From NCBI GenBank assembly GCA_016711505.1, contig JADJSV010000020.1:248001-312000 (forward strand): 64,000 bases of DNA, read 5' to 3'. The first letter of the stretch is position 1. Each line of letters opens with the position of its first letter. Below are positions 53,076-61,117 of this stretch, in pieces. This DNA comes from Bacteroidota bacterium. Lineage in GTDB: Bacteria > Bacteroidota > Bacteroidia > AKYH767-A > 2013-40CM-41-45. The notes beneath the pieces were generated by a model. It did no database searches, was not told where the DNA came from, and saw only the letters and a list, made by a program, of their open reading frames with translations. Both the position numbers and the translations under genes were made by a program.

Positions 53076-53267
53076 TTATTTTTTCATTTTACTTAATCTG
53101 ACAACTGTAGATATCAAGAAGCCGCATATGACCAGCATTGATAAAATAACAAAACAAAAGAATATTGGATATGGAAGTCCGGGTAAGTATAATGCAAATA
53201 TTAAGGCTTGACTTAACAAAAAAACAATTAAGCAGGTAAGAAATATAATACTTAAAATCCTCTTCAT
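53076..53267 (-). CDS. Small membrane protein of unknown function (63 aa)
   Basis: A 63-residue protein with two hydrophobic segments (RILSIIFLTCLIVFLLSQAL and FCFVILSMLVICGFLISTV) joined by YLPGLPYP, and a basic C-terminus (VRLSKMKK). It is probably an inner-membrane protein. There is no known family, and with such length the call rests on composition and the absence of an overlapping gene. The 121-bp palindrome lies beyond its stop, and a pentad repeat lies upstream of its start. Confidence 0.45.
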   Translation of the reverse strand: MKRILSIIFLTCLIVFLLSQALIFALYLPGLPYPIFFCFVILSMLVICGFLISTVVRLSKMKK

Positions 53268-53320
53268 TTTAAAATGTAACTTTGATTAAAACACTCTGTT
53301 TATTCGAAGGAAATTTTTCC

Positions 53321-53375
53321 ACTTCATTTCACTTCATTTCATTTCACTTCATTCCACTTCATTTCACTTCATTTG
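53321..53375 (-). repeat. Period-5 tandem array at the putA stop codon
   Basis: Eleven consecutive pentads of ACTTC or ATTTC (plus strand; GAAGT/GAAAT on the minus strand). Read on the minus strand the array begins within the last codons of putA (ATGAAGTGA) and continues downstream. It resembles the period-7 arrays of the window in purine-rich composition but has a shorter unit. Confidence 0.9.
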
Positions 53376-54545
53376 TTTTCTCCTTCGTTTCTCCAGCATT
53401 ATCAACGAAAGTTCCCTCCCCGTCTGCCCTTTTACAGAAGTATTTTCCTGCGCCCGACGAATCAAATAGGGGAGTACGGAATTTACCGGACCATAAGGCA
53501 CATACTTACAAACATTATATCCTTTACTAGCTAAATTAAAACTGATATGATCGCTCATGCCATACAATTGTGAAAACCAAATGTGCGGATGATTGACAGG
53601 AATGTTTTTTTCGTTCATCCATTCAACTAAATTCAATGTGCTTTGTTCATTGTGAGTTGCGCAGCAAAATGCAACATTGTCGACATTATCTAAAGCGATC
53701 TTCAACGCAGTATTGTAATCGTTATCGGCAGATTGTTTATCGGGTTGAATAGGTGAACGGTAATTTAATTTCATCGCACGTTCGCGTTCAATTTCCATAT
53801 AGGCGCCGCGCACAATTTTAAATCCGGGTTTGTAGTTGTTCTCTTTTGCATGAGCTATCGAATCTTTCATGAAAGCAACACGATCGGTACGATACATCTG
53901 AAGTGTATTGTAAATAATTACTCGCTCCTTGTTGAAACTTTTCATCATCTCTCTTGCAACTTCATCGAAAACGTCTTGTGGCGAGCTATGTTCTGCATCA
54001 ATAAAGATTGGAACATTGTTATCATGTCCTGCCTGACAAATCTTATAGATCCTATCTAAAAATTTGTCGTACTCCAGTTTTTCTTTTGCATTCAATTCAA
54101 ATCCGGCATTCTTTTTTTCAAGCAATGCCATATGTGCAAATGCAGTTGGTTTGAAAACGGAGAAAGGAATATTTTTATCGCCCTTGGCGCGCTTGATGGT
54201 TTCAAGAGTTTCATCGAGTGCACTCTGAAAATCTTCTTCCGACTCTTTTCCTTCGACAGAGTAATCGAGTATCGTGCCGATATTATATCTTCCCAAAGTA
54301 TCAATGGTCTTCTGACAATCCTGAATAGTTTCGCCACCACAGAAATGTTTGAAGATCGTAGCTTTGATCAATCCTTTCACGGGAAGATGTGCCCATAATG
54401 CGAAATTGACAAACGGTGGACTGATTTTCACCAACCAGTTATAGCTGATCATTTTAAAGAGTCCATAAGCGCGATTCAGATCGGCATCAGACTTTGAACT
54501 AAAAGCAACTTTTGTATCGTCGAAGGAAATAAGATGGTCTCTCAT
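53364..54545 (-). CDS. putA: Proline dehydrogenase
   Basis: I start at the ATG at 54545 (MRDHLISFDDTKVAFSSKSD), giving 393 residues. A start at 54578 adds 11 residues. This is the stand-alone PRODH type, a flavin TIM barrel oxidising proline to P5C. FSVFKPTAFAHMALLEKK, IFIDAEHSSPQDVFDEVARE, YKPGFKIVRGAYMEIERERA and VAFCCATHNEQSTLNLVEWM are conserved substrate or FAD contacts. The symbol is used for the PRODH part only; no P5C dehydrogenase domain or gene is near. The stop codon is part of a pentad repeat. It diverges from the DAHPS-CM gene. Confidence 0.92.
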   Translation of the reverse strand: MRDHLISFDDTKVAFSSKSDADLNRAYGLFKMISYNWLVKISPPFVNFALWAHLPVKGLIKATIFKHFCGGETIQDCQKTIDTLGRYNIGTILDYSVEGKESEEDFQSALDETLETIKRAKGDKNIPFSVFKPTAFAHMALLEKKNAGFELNAKEKLEYDKFLDRIYKICQAGHDNNVPIFIDAEHSSPQDVFDEVAREMMKSFNKERVIIYNTLQMYRTDRVAFMKDSIAHAKENNYKPGFKIVRGAYMEIERERAMKLNYRSPIQPDKQSADNDYNTALKIALDNVDNVAFCCATHNEQSTLNLVEWMNEKNIPVNHPHIWFSQLYGMSDHISFNLASKGYNVCKYVPYGPVNSVLPYLIRRAQENTSVKGQTGRELSLIMLEKRRRKQMK

Positions 54546-54684
54546 AGAATGACTGCAAACGTAATCAATAACCTCCAAAGGTCAAGGAAGCTAAAGCGGA
54601 ATTTTTGCTGATTTTTCACCAAAAACCACTGTATTTGTTTGACATCTAACTACTTTACAATAAAGCGAGAAAGTTTGTAAATAC

Positions 54685-54714
54685 CCCGTTATTCGTTATT
54701 CATTATTCATTACC
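54685..54714. repeat. Heptad array TTATTCR in the putA/DAHPS divergent region
   Basis: TTATTCG, TTATTCA, TTATTCA and a partial unit follow CCCG. Its complement shares the 17-mer GAATAACGAATAACGGG with the array after the DUF3467 gene at 31511. Here it lies between divergent gene starts rather than after a stop. Confidence 0.8.
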
Positions 54715-54754
54715 TGTAAAGCGTTGTGTAATTGATAGTATCTTTGCAGAAGTT

Positions 54755-55864
54755 ATGGTTCCAGCACAAATAAATTCTACATCAATCGACAAATGGCCAT
54801 TTGCCCTGAGCAGGCCGGTTATTATTGCAGGTCCGTGTGGTGTTGAATCCGAAGAGCAGATCTCATCGACTGCAAAAGAATTAAGCAAATTAAATATTCA
54901 ACTTCTTCGTGGCGGGATCTGGAAACCCAGAACGCGTCCGGATTCTTTTCAGGGAATAGGTACTGAAGGTTTGCGTTGGTTGAAAAATGCCGGCATTGAA
55001 AATAATTTACCTGTAACAGTAGAAGTTGCAAATCCTAAACACGTTGAAGAAGCACTGAAGGAAAAGATCGATGTACTTTGGATAGGAGCACGAACGACAG
55101 TGAATCCCTTCCTGGTACAGGAAATTGCAGATGCACTTCGCGGTGTTGATATACCGGTGATGGTGAAAAATCCAATCAACCCTGAACTTGAATTATGGAT
55201 CGGTGCATTTGAAAGATTAAATCGTTCGGGAATAAATAATGTGATGGCCATCCATCGCGGCTTTTCAACATTTTCAAAAAGTAAATATCGCAATGCGCCC
55301 AACTGGCAGATTCCGATTGAATTGAAACGGAGATTTCCAGATTTACCTATCATTTGTGATCCCAGTCATATTGCAGGAGTTCGTTCATTGATACCTTCAC
55401 TTTCACAGATCGCATTGGATCTGAATTACGATGGATTGATGATTGAAACGCATATCGATCCTGAAAAAGCACAGAGCGATAAAGAACAACAACTCACTCC
55501 GGCTGCACTAGGTGAACTACTTTCAAATTTAGTTGTACGCCAGTCATCAGTTGATGATGTGATGTTTCTGAATCTGCTGGATGAATTGCGTGATAGAATA
55601 AATTCGATCGATGAAAGAATACTTGTAATGATGGCCGAACGAATGGCAATTGCAAGAGAGATAGGTCAGTACAAAAAAGAAAATAATATGACCATCCTTC
55701 AAGTTGAGCGATGGAATGAAATATTGAAGACTAGAGGCCAGTCAGGTGAAATGAAAGAACTCAGTCCTGAATTCATAGTGAAATTACTCGAATTGATTCA
55801 TGAGGAATCAATCCGACACCAAACCGAGATCATGAATCTCAAAGAAGCCGATAAGGCAAAATAA
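54755..55864 (+). CDS. Bifunctional DAHP synthase / chorismate mutase (type II)
   Basis: A 369-residue fusion. Residues 1-260 are a KdsA-like DAHP synthase: PVIIAGPCGVESEEQIS, RGGIWKPRTRPDSFQG, WIGARTTVNPFLVQEIADAL and PIICDPSHIAGVR with metal and substrate ligands. Residues about 270-369 are an AroQ-type chorismate mutase (NLLDELRDRINSIDERILVM, MAERMAIAREIGQYKKEN). DAHPS-then-CM fusions are typical of Bacteroidota and let chorismate or prephenate control entry into the shikimate pathway. A TATCTTTG box (54739-54746) eight bases before the ATG fits the minus-7 consensus. aroB follows after 1 bp. Confidence 0.95.
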   Translation: MVPAQINSTSIDKWPFALSRPVIIAGPCGVESEEQISSTAKELSKLNIQLLRGGIWKPRTRPDSFQGIGTEGLRWLKNAGIENNLPVTVEVANPKHVEEALKEKIDVLWIGARTTVNPFLVQEIADALRGVDIPVMVKNPINPELELWIGAFERLNRSGINNVMAIHRGFSTFSKSKYRNAPNWQIPIELKRRFPDLPIICDPSHIAGVRSLIPSLSQIALDLNYDGLMIETHIDPEKAQSDKEQQLTPAALGELLSNLVVRQSSVDDVMFLNLLDELRDRINSIDERILVMMAERMAIAREIGQYKKENNMTILQVERWNEILKTRGQSGEMKELSPEFIVKLLELIHEESIRHQTEIMNLKEADKAK

Positions 55865-55865
55865 A

Positions 55866-56939
55866 ATGCAAACGACAACAGCAAATCTGGATTCAATTTA
55901 TTTCGGGCAGGAATCTCTCGCAAACATTCAAAGAATGATTCTGGCAAATAAATACTCTTCTGTATTTATTCTCTGCGATGAAAACACCGAAGTACATTGC
56001 TTACCGGCCTTTGTTGAATTTTCGGAACTGGAAAGCGCCGGTTTACTTATTATTCATGCCGGAGAATCTGAGAAGACATTTGACACTGTGAGTGATGTTT
56101 GTAAATCACTGCTTGCAGAAGGTGCTGACAGAAAAGCCTTACTTATAAATTTAGGTGGCGGGGTTGTGAGCGATATAGGTGGATTTGTTGCGTCAATTTA
56201 TAAACGTGGTATAGATTTTATCAATGTCCCTACAACATTAATGGCAATGGTCGATGCCTCTATTGGCGGAAAGACAGGAGTGAATCTGAGTGGAGCAAAG
56301 AATTCTGTTGGTGTATTTTCTTCACCACAAGCCGTTTTTATTGATTCGGATTTCCTGGCAACTCTTGCTGAAGAAGAATTTCATGCAGGATTTGCAGAGG
56401 TAATCAAGCATTCATTGATCGGTGATGCAGAATACTGGAATACCATCTCTCAACTTTCCGATTTTAGATCTGTTTCAGATATTGATGACATCATCCTTCA
56501 GTCTGTTGAAATTAAAAAACTGATCACCGATGAAGATTTCAAAGAAAGCGGCATCAGAAAAAGTCTGAACTTCGGACACACTCTTGGACATGCTTACGAA
56601 AGTTCATCGATGAAATCGCAGGAGAATAAATTGCTTCATGGAAACGCAGTTGCATTAGGAATGATTGGAGAATTATTTTTATCCTCTAAACTTGCAGGCT
56701 TTCCAACAGATAAATTAACAACTGTCATTGATTTTCTTGTGAAGCATTATGGCAAATTCATTTATTCCATCAATGAAAATGAACTTGATGAATTTTTAAA
56801 TTCTGATAAGAAAAATGAAAATGGTAAAATTGGATTCTATCTGTTGAAAGATATTGGAGTAGGTGCCGGAATGTTTTTCCCCGAGCATCAGCTGATAGAA
56901 GAAGCGGTTGCGTTTACAAAAAGTATCCTGACTGAGTAG
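55866..56939 (+). CDS. aroB: 3-dehydroquinate synthase
   Basis: A 357-residue enzyme converting DAHP to 3-dehydroquinate, the second shikimate step. The NAD-binding region NLGGGVVSDIGGFVASIYKR and FINVPTTLMAMVDASIGGKT, then GVNLSGAKNSVG, are diagnostic. Metal ligands lie in EEEFHAGFAEVIKHSLIGD and RKSLNFGHTLGHAYESS. All appear intact. It is cytosolic and sits in the middle of a tight operon (1-bp gaps on both sides) with DAHPS-CM and aroA, so the three first-to-sixth-step enzymes are probably made together. The other shikimate genes (aroQ/D, aroE, aroK, aroC) are not in the window. Confidence 0.96.
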   Translation: MQTTTANLDSIYFGQESLANIQRMILANKYSSVFILCDENTEVHCLPAFVEFSELESAGLLIIHAGESEKTFDTVSDVCKSLLAEGADRKALLINLGGGVVSDIGGFVASIYKRGIDFINVPTTLMAMVDASIGGKTGVNLSGAKNSVGVFSSPQAVFIDSDFLATLAEEEFHAGFAEVIKHSLIGDAEYWNTISQLSDFRSVSDIDDIILQSVEIKKLITDEDFKESGIRKSLNFGHTLGHAYESSSMKSQENKLLHGNAVALGMIGELFLSSKLAGFPTDKLTTVIDFLVKHYGKFIYSINENELDEFLNSDKKNENGKIGFYLLKDIGVGAGMFFPEHQLIEEAVAFTKSILTE

Positions 56940-56940
56940 T

Positions 56941-58169
56941 ATGGCTTTTCGATTAGTATCTTCGGGACCGGTTAAAAATTGCGAAGTTGCTTTAACACCT
57001 TCAAAAAGTGTTTCGAACAGAGCATTGATCATTCGTGCACTTTGTAAGGATCAATTTGGAATAGAAAATCTTTCAACGTCTTCTGATACGGAAGTTTTAA
57101 TGAATGCATTAAATTCAGAGAGTTCAGAACTGAATGTGAATGATGCCGGAACGGCTTTTCGTTTTCTTGTAGCTTATCTTTCAATTCAGTCCGGAACATT
57201 TGTTTTATCCGGAAGTGAGAGAATGAAGCAGCGACCGGTTGGTCCGTTGGTTGAGGCCTTAAGAACTTTAGGTGCTGAAATTGAATATTCAGGAACTACA
57301 GGATTCCCACCATTGAAAATAAGTGGCCGGCAACTTGAAGGTGGAATTATTTCATCGACAATAATTTAAGTTCGCAATTTGTTTCTTCGTTATTAATGAT
57401 CGGCCCGGTTTTGAAGAATGGTTTGATCATTGAATTATCTGGCAAGCAAACTTCTGAATCATATATTGATCTGACTATTGAAATGATGCGTTCTTATGGA
57501 GCAGAAGTTCAGAAGGAGGAAAACAGAATTATTGTTTCACCAAAGATTTACCATCCAAAAAACTACATCGTTGAGAATGACTGGAGTTCTGCTTCTTATT
57601 GGTATTCTTTATGTGCTTTAAATCCGGGAAGTCAATTTATTTTACATGGGCTGAAAAAGAATTCATTTCAAGGCGACAGTATTATCGCAAGCATTATGAG
57701 TTCATTTGGGGTTACGACAAAATACGAATCAGAGAAAATTATTATGTCGTCGGAATACAGGAAATTGTCTGAAATGATCTCTGAATTTGAATTCGATTTC
57801 AGTTCGTATCCTGATCTGGTTATGACAATGGCTGTTCTGTGTGCTGCGAAAGGAGTCAATGGTAAGTTTTCAGGAGTTGGTTCATTACGCATAAAGGAAT
57901 CTGACAGACTTCAAGTACTAAAGTCAGAATTGGGAAAGTGTGGAGTGGAAGTGGCAATAGATGGAGATAATTTAGAAATTTCTTCAAAAACTTTATTTAA
58001 ACTACCGGGAGTTATTGAAACACACAATGATCACCGAATAGCAATGGCTTTTGCGCCTTTAGCAACTGTCATGGAATCTGTTTCATTTGATTCGATTGAT
58101 GTAGTGTCAAAGTCGTATCCTGAATTCTGGGAACAACTTTCTAAAGCAGGTTTAGATTTTACAAGTTAA
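56941..58169 (+). CDS. aroA: 3-phosphoshikimate 1-carboxyvinyltransferase (EPSP synthase, one-base frameshift)
   Basis: The two halves lie in different frames (stop at 57369; continuation from 57396 and earlier). A base is missing near 57350-57356; adding a C restores SIDNNLSSQFVSSLLMIGP and a protein of about 409 residues, the normal length. Conserved residues are intact: LTPSKSVSNRALIIRAL, NDAGTAFRFLVAYL, RMKQRPVGPLVEALR and HNDHRIAMAFAPLA. The enzyme transfers the enolpyruvyl group of PEP to shikimate-3-phosphate. A single base near a short run is easily a sequencing error, so I treat the gene as functional. It converges on and overlaps the HhH gene stop by 11 bp. Confidence 0.9.
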
Positions 58170-60063
58170 GTTTCACCTGAAACTTAACATCATCAATTAT
58201 ACTTACTGAATTAGCGAGATCATCTTCGTAAGTAGTCCAGGTTCTTCCGAATTTTGTACTGAATGTTACATTACGTATTTTATAGTTGAAGTTGATATAG
58301 AATTTTGAGCCATTCCCATAGTAAAATGGAATAGAAAATGCTCCCGGCAAATCATTCTCATATTCATAGAAACGCAGGTCAAAATCCGGAGAGAAGTAAA
58401 CTGCATATCTGAAATTCAAACTGTACTTCTTTTTCGGCGGGTGGAAGAAAACATCCTGACAAAGCATATGTCCTGAAGCAGTTTTGTTTTGATTCAATGA
58501 TTTGATTCCGATTTCGAGTTTAGACCGATAATCCCAGGCATCATTTGCAATAAATGAAAGAGAGAACCGGATATTCTGAATCTTTAATTCATTCATATTT
58601 CTGACACCATCATAGTCGGAAGCATTATTCAGTTCGCGAACTTTATTTCTATATCGGACCGACATAGCTAATTTTTTACTTGGAGTGTAAGAAAGTAAAA
58701 CACCTTTTACAATTGCAGATGTCGGAAGATCCGCTCTGAATTTTAAATATGGATATTCGTCTTTGTTGATGTAGGTAGTAATTCCAATGGCTCTGTTCAC
58801 CTTTAAATTCATTCCGAAGTAAATTCCGTTTTCGTTCGCAGGATTAGTATTGCTTCCAAAGGCATTTGATTTCAGTGAATGATATTCCCTATCATAATTG
58901 TGATGAACGATGCTAATGCCTAGATTTTTGCCGGCACTGATCAGTATTCCGTTCAGGTATGCAATAGATAAATTAGAACAAGTACTGACTTCGCCAAAGA
59001 TCAGCAAGTTCTTTATGTTTTTGCTGTAGTCGATTCCAAAATTGTAATTAAAACTTCCTCTGAAATCGTAAGTATTGTAAAGCTGTTGTGTTTTGATAAT
59101 TGGAATGCTGAAATTGTGATACGTAGCAGTTGAACCCAATTTCCATCCTTTTATTTCGGGCTTAATATTTAAACCTGCATAAGTTTCCCTGCAAACATTG
59201 TAACCTGAACTTTCACTCTGAGAGCGATGATAGCCTGATGTCAAAAGGGAACGGATGTACTCTTCTCCGGTAATTGTATCCAGTTCAACATTGCCATCGA
59301 TCTTGTGTGAGGAGAGCCATACATTCCAGATTATCTTTTTCCATTTTCCCTCAAGAGCAAATCCGCGGAGATATCGGTTTTCATCAGTAGAGGTAGAAGG
59401 GCTGAGTCCTCGTCCTGATTTACAAATACTGATGATATTTTCATTCGACGAAAACCCGGGACCTGACCATGCAGTTAATCCTTGTCCGAAAGCAACAGAG
59501 TAGTCGCCAATAATTATTTTATTCAGCAATCCGGAAAGTTTGATCTGAGTATAGAACGAGTAAAAATCAAATCCTGCTTTTCCCGAACCGAAAATTATTT
59601 TCTCGCCCGGATCTTTTTCGGCAAGAAGAGCACATGAAATATTTCCGTTGATATTGCCACGATATTTCAAAGTGATCTTGTTCGGATCACCCTGGAAGTC
59701 TGCAGGGACGTAGTCTTTTACCTGTTGCTGAAAACGAAATGTAAAAGAGTGGGATTCTTCATCCGCTGCAGTTCTTCCGGTGATTTCTATATATGGCAAA
59801 ATAGATCGTATAGTGGCAGGATCGAATTCATCGATGACCTGTAATTCCTGAAGCGCAATCAGTTTTCCGAGTTTTCGGATGTGTTCCAGTAATGCTTCGA
59901 ATTGTTTTGTAGTGATCAGGTTAAGTGAAACCAGATCCTGGATTTCCGGCGAGTTGATATTGATGGGATTTTCCATCACTTTCTGCAACTCATGCGGAAT
60001 CTCATCTGCCAATAGGCGTCCTGCGAAAAGCAAAATGAAAAACAGAAGAAATGTAGTTTTCAT
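58159..60063 (-). CDS. HhH-motif protein with predicted outer-membrane barrel
   Basis: A 634-residue protein with signal peptide MKTTFLLFFILLFAGRLLAD. Residues about 30-95 hold helix-hairpin-helix-like repeats (INSPEIQDLVSLNLITTKQF, then ALQELQVIDEFDPATIRSIL) of the type seen in ComEA-like proteins. The rest is rich in alternating aromatic and polar strands (GIDYSKNIKNLLIFGEVSTC, KKYSLNFRYAVYFS), consistent with a large outer-membrane barrel. Proteins of this layout recur in Bacteroidota with unknown function. The next gene upstream (60060) overlaps its start by 4 bp (ATGA), so the two are coupled. Its stop overlaps aroA. Confidence 0.7.
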   Translation of the reverse strand: MKTTFLLFFILLFAGRLLADEIPHELQKVMENPININSPEIQDLVSLNLITTKQFEALLEHIRKLGKLIALQELQVIDEFDPATIRSILPYIEITGRTAADEESHSFTFRFQQQVKDYVPADFQGDPNKITLKYRGNINGNISCALLAEKDPGEKIIFGSGKAGFDFYSFYTQIKLSGLLNKIIIGDYSVAFGQGLTAWSGPGFSSNENIISICKSGRGLSPSTSTDENRYLRGFALEGKWKKIIWNVWLSSHKIDGNVELDTITGEEYIRSLLTSGYHRSQSESSGYNVCRETYAGLNIKPEIKGWKLGSTATYHNFSIPIIKTQQLYNTYDFRGSFNYNFGIDYSKNIKNLLIFGEVSTCSNLSIAYLNGILISAGKNLGISIVHHNYDREYHSLKSNAFGSNTNPANENGIYFGMNLKVNRAIGITTYINKDEYPYLKFRADLPTSAIVKGVLLSYTPSKKLAMSVRYRNKVRELNNASDYDGVRNMNELKIQNIRFSLSFIANDAWDYRSKLEIGIKSLNQNKTASGHMLCQDVFFHPPKKKYSLNFRYAVYFSPDFDLRFYEYENDLPGAFSIPFYYGNGSKFYINFNYKIRNVTFSTKFGRTWTTYEDDLANSVSIIDDVKFQVKLNL

Positions 60064-60875
60064 TTGACCGGAATTAAAAGTGTCATGGCTGAAGAATTTC
60101 CTACAGGTGGTTGCGATCTGAAGCCAAATTCAAGTTGAAAATTTTTCATGATCAGACTTAATCCTCCTGCTAAAACATTCTCATTGTTCTTATAAGAAAA
60201 CCGCAATTCAATTTCTTTGAGAAGCAAATATTCTATACCAATGCAATAGTTCATCGGTATTCCGGACTCCTGTATTGCGATCAATCCAACCTTAACCTTA
60301 TCGCTTGGCAAATAGGAGAGTCCACCGATGACTATTGCCGGTAAATTTTGTTCACTTGTAATTTTTGTTCGTGTCGGATTAAAGATCATACATCCGAAAT
60401 GGATCTTGCTCGTCGCTTTTGCAAAAAGGCAGATAGTTGCTGTTACAGCCGGAAGTTTTTTATATGACTGATCAGAATACTGAAGTTGATTGTAATTCAG
60501 TTTTATTCCGCCATTGATCTTATCGCCAAGTTTCTTTCCATATCCTATTTGAAAATTAAGTTCACTGAAATTTTTATCTCCCGAATAATCGAGCAATCCT
60601 TCAATACAGGAGTTGTTCTTGATCGAATGCGAGAACTGAATGGTTGAAACGCTTAATTCCTTGACAAAATAATTGAGTTGATGCGAAACACTGAATCCGT
60701 TGAATTGTGAATTGACGAGGGATGCAATGTTTTCGCTTGAATTGCAAGTTGTGTTCATTGCAACATTGCTGCTTGACAAAGCCATTGTTCTTGCATTGGA
60801 ATTTAATCCGAATGCACTCAGTTTGCTGAACTGTGTAATCAATAAAATGAAAATTATTGTTTGCCGAAAAATCAT
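60060..60875 (-). CDS. PorV/FadL-like small outer-membrane-type protein
   Basis: A 271-residue protein with a signal peptide (RQTIIFILLITQFSKLSAFG). NARTMALSSSNVAMNTTCNS near the mature N-terminus and ELRFSYKNNENVLAGGLSLI near the C-terminus are like the PorV/PorQ and UPF0164-type barrels of Bacteroidota. PorV is a T9SS shuttle that binds cargo sorting domains, but this protein is shorter and the match is weak, so a T9SS role is only an inference from the adjacent T9SS cargo genes. It ends with a 4-bp overlap into the HhH gene. The 242-bp spacer upstream (60876-61117) is AT-rich with no gene seen. Confidence 0.6.
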   Translation of the reverse strand: MIFRQTIIFILLITQFSKLSAFGLNSNARTMALSSSNVAMNTTCNSSENIASLVNSQFNGFSVSHQLNYFVKELSVSTIQFSHSIKNNSCIEGLLDYSGDKNFSELNFQIGYGKKLGDKINGGIKLNYNQLQYSDQSYKKLPAVTATICLFAKATSKIHFGCMIFNPTRTKITSEQNLPAIVIGGLSYLPSDKVKVGLIAIQESGIPMNYCIGIEYLLLKEIELRFSYKNNENVLAGGLSLIMKNFQLEFGFRSQPPVGNSSAMTLLIPVK

Positions 60876-61117
60876 TTGGCAAATGTAGGATGGAGTGGTA
60901 GTGGTTTACAACCAATAGATGCGGGTGAATTTATTATACAGCATATAATAAGTAGAAATCATCTGAAAAATGCAAAACGTAAAAAATTCTGTTTACTTAT
61001 AAATTTATTTTTTCGATATAAAATGAAGTCGAAAAGATGAAAGATACTTAATTAAGCTAGCTGATAAATTAGCAATCAATTTAAAAAACAAAAAATAAAT
61101 TTTGCTATCAAAAATAT

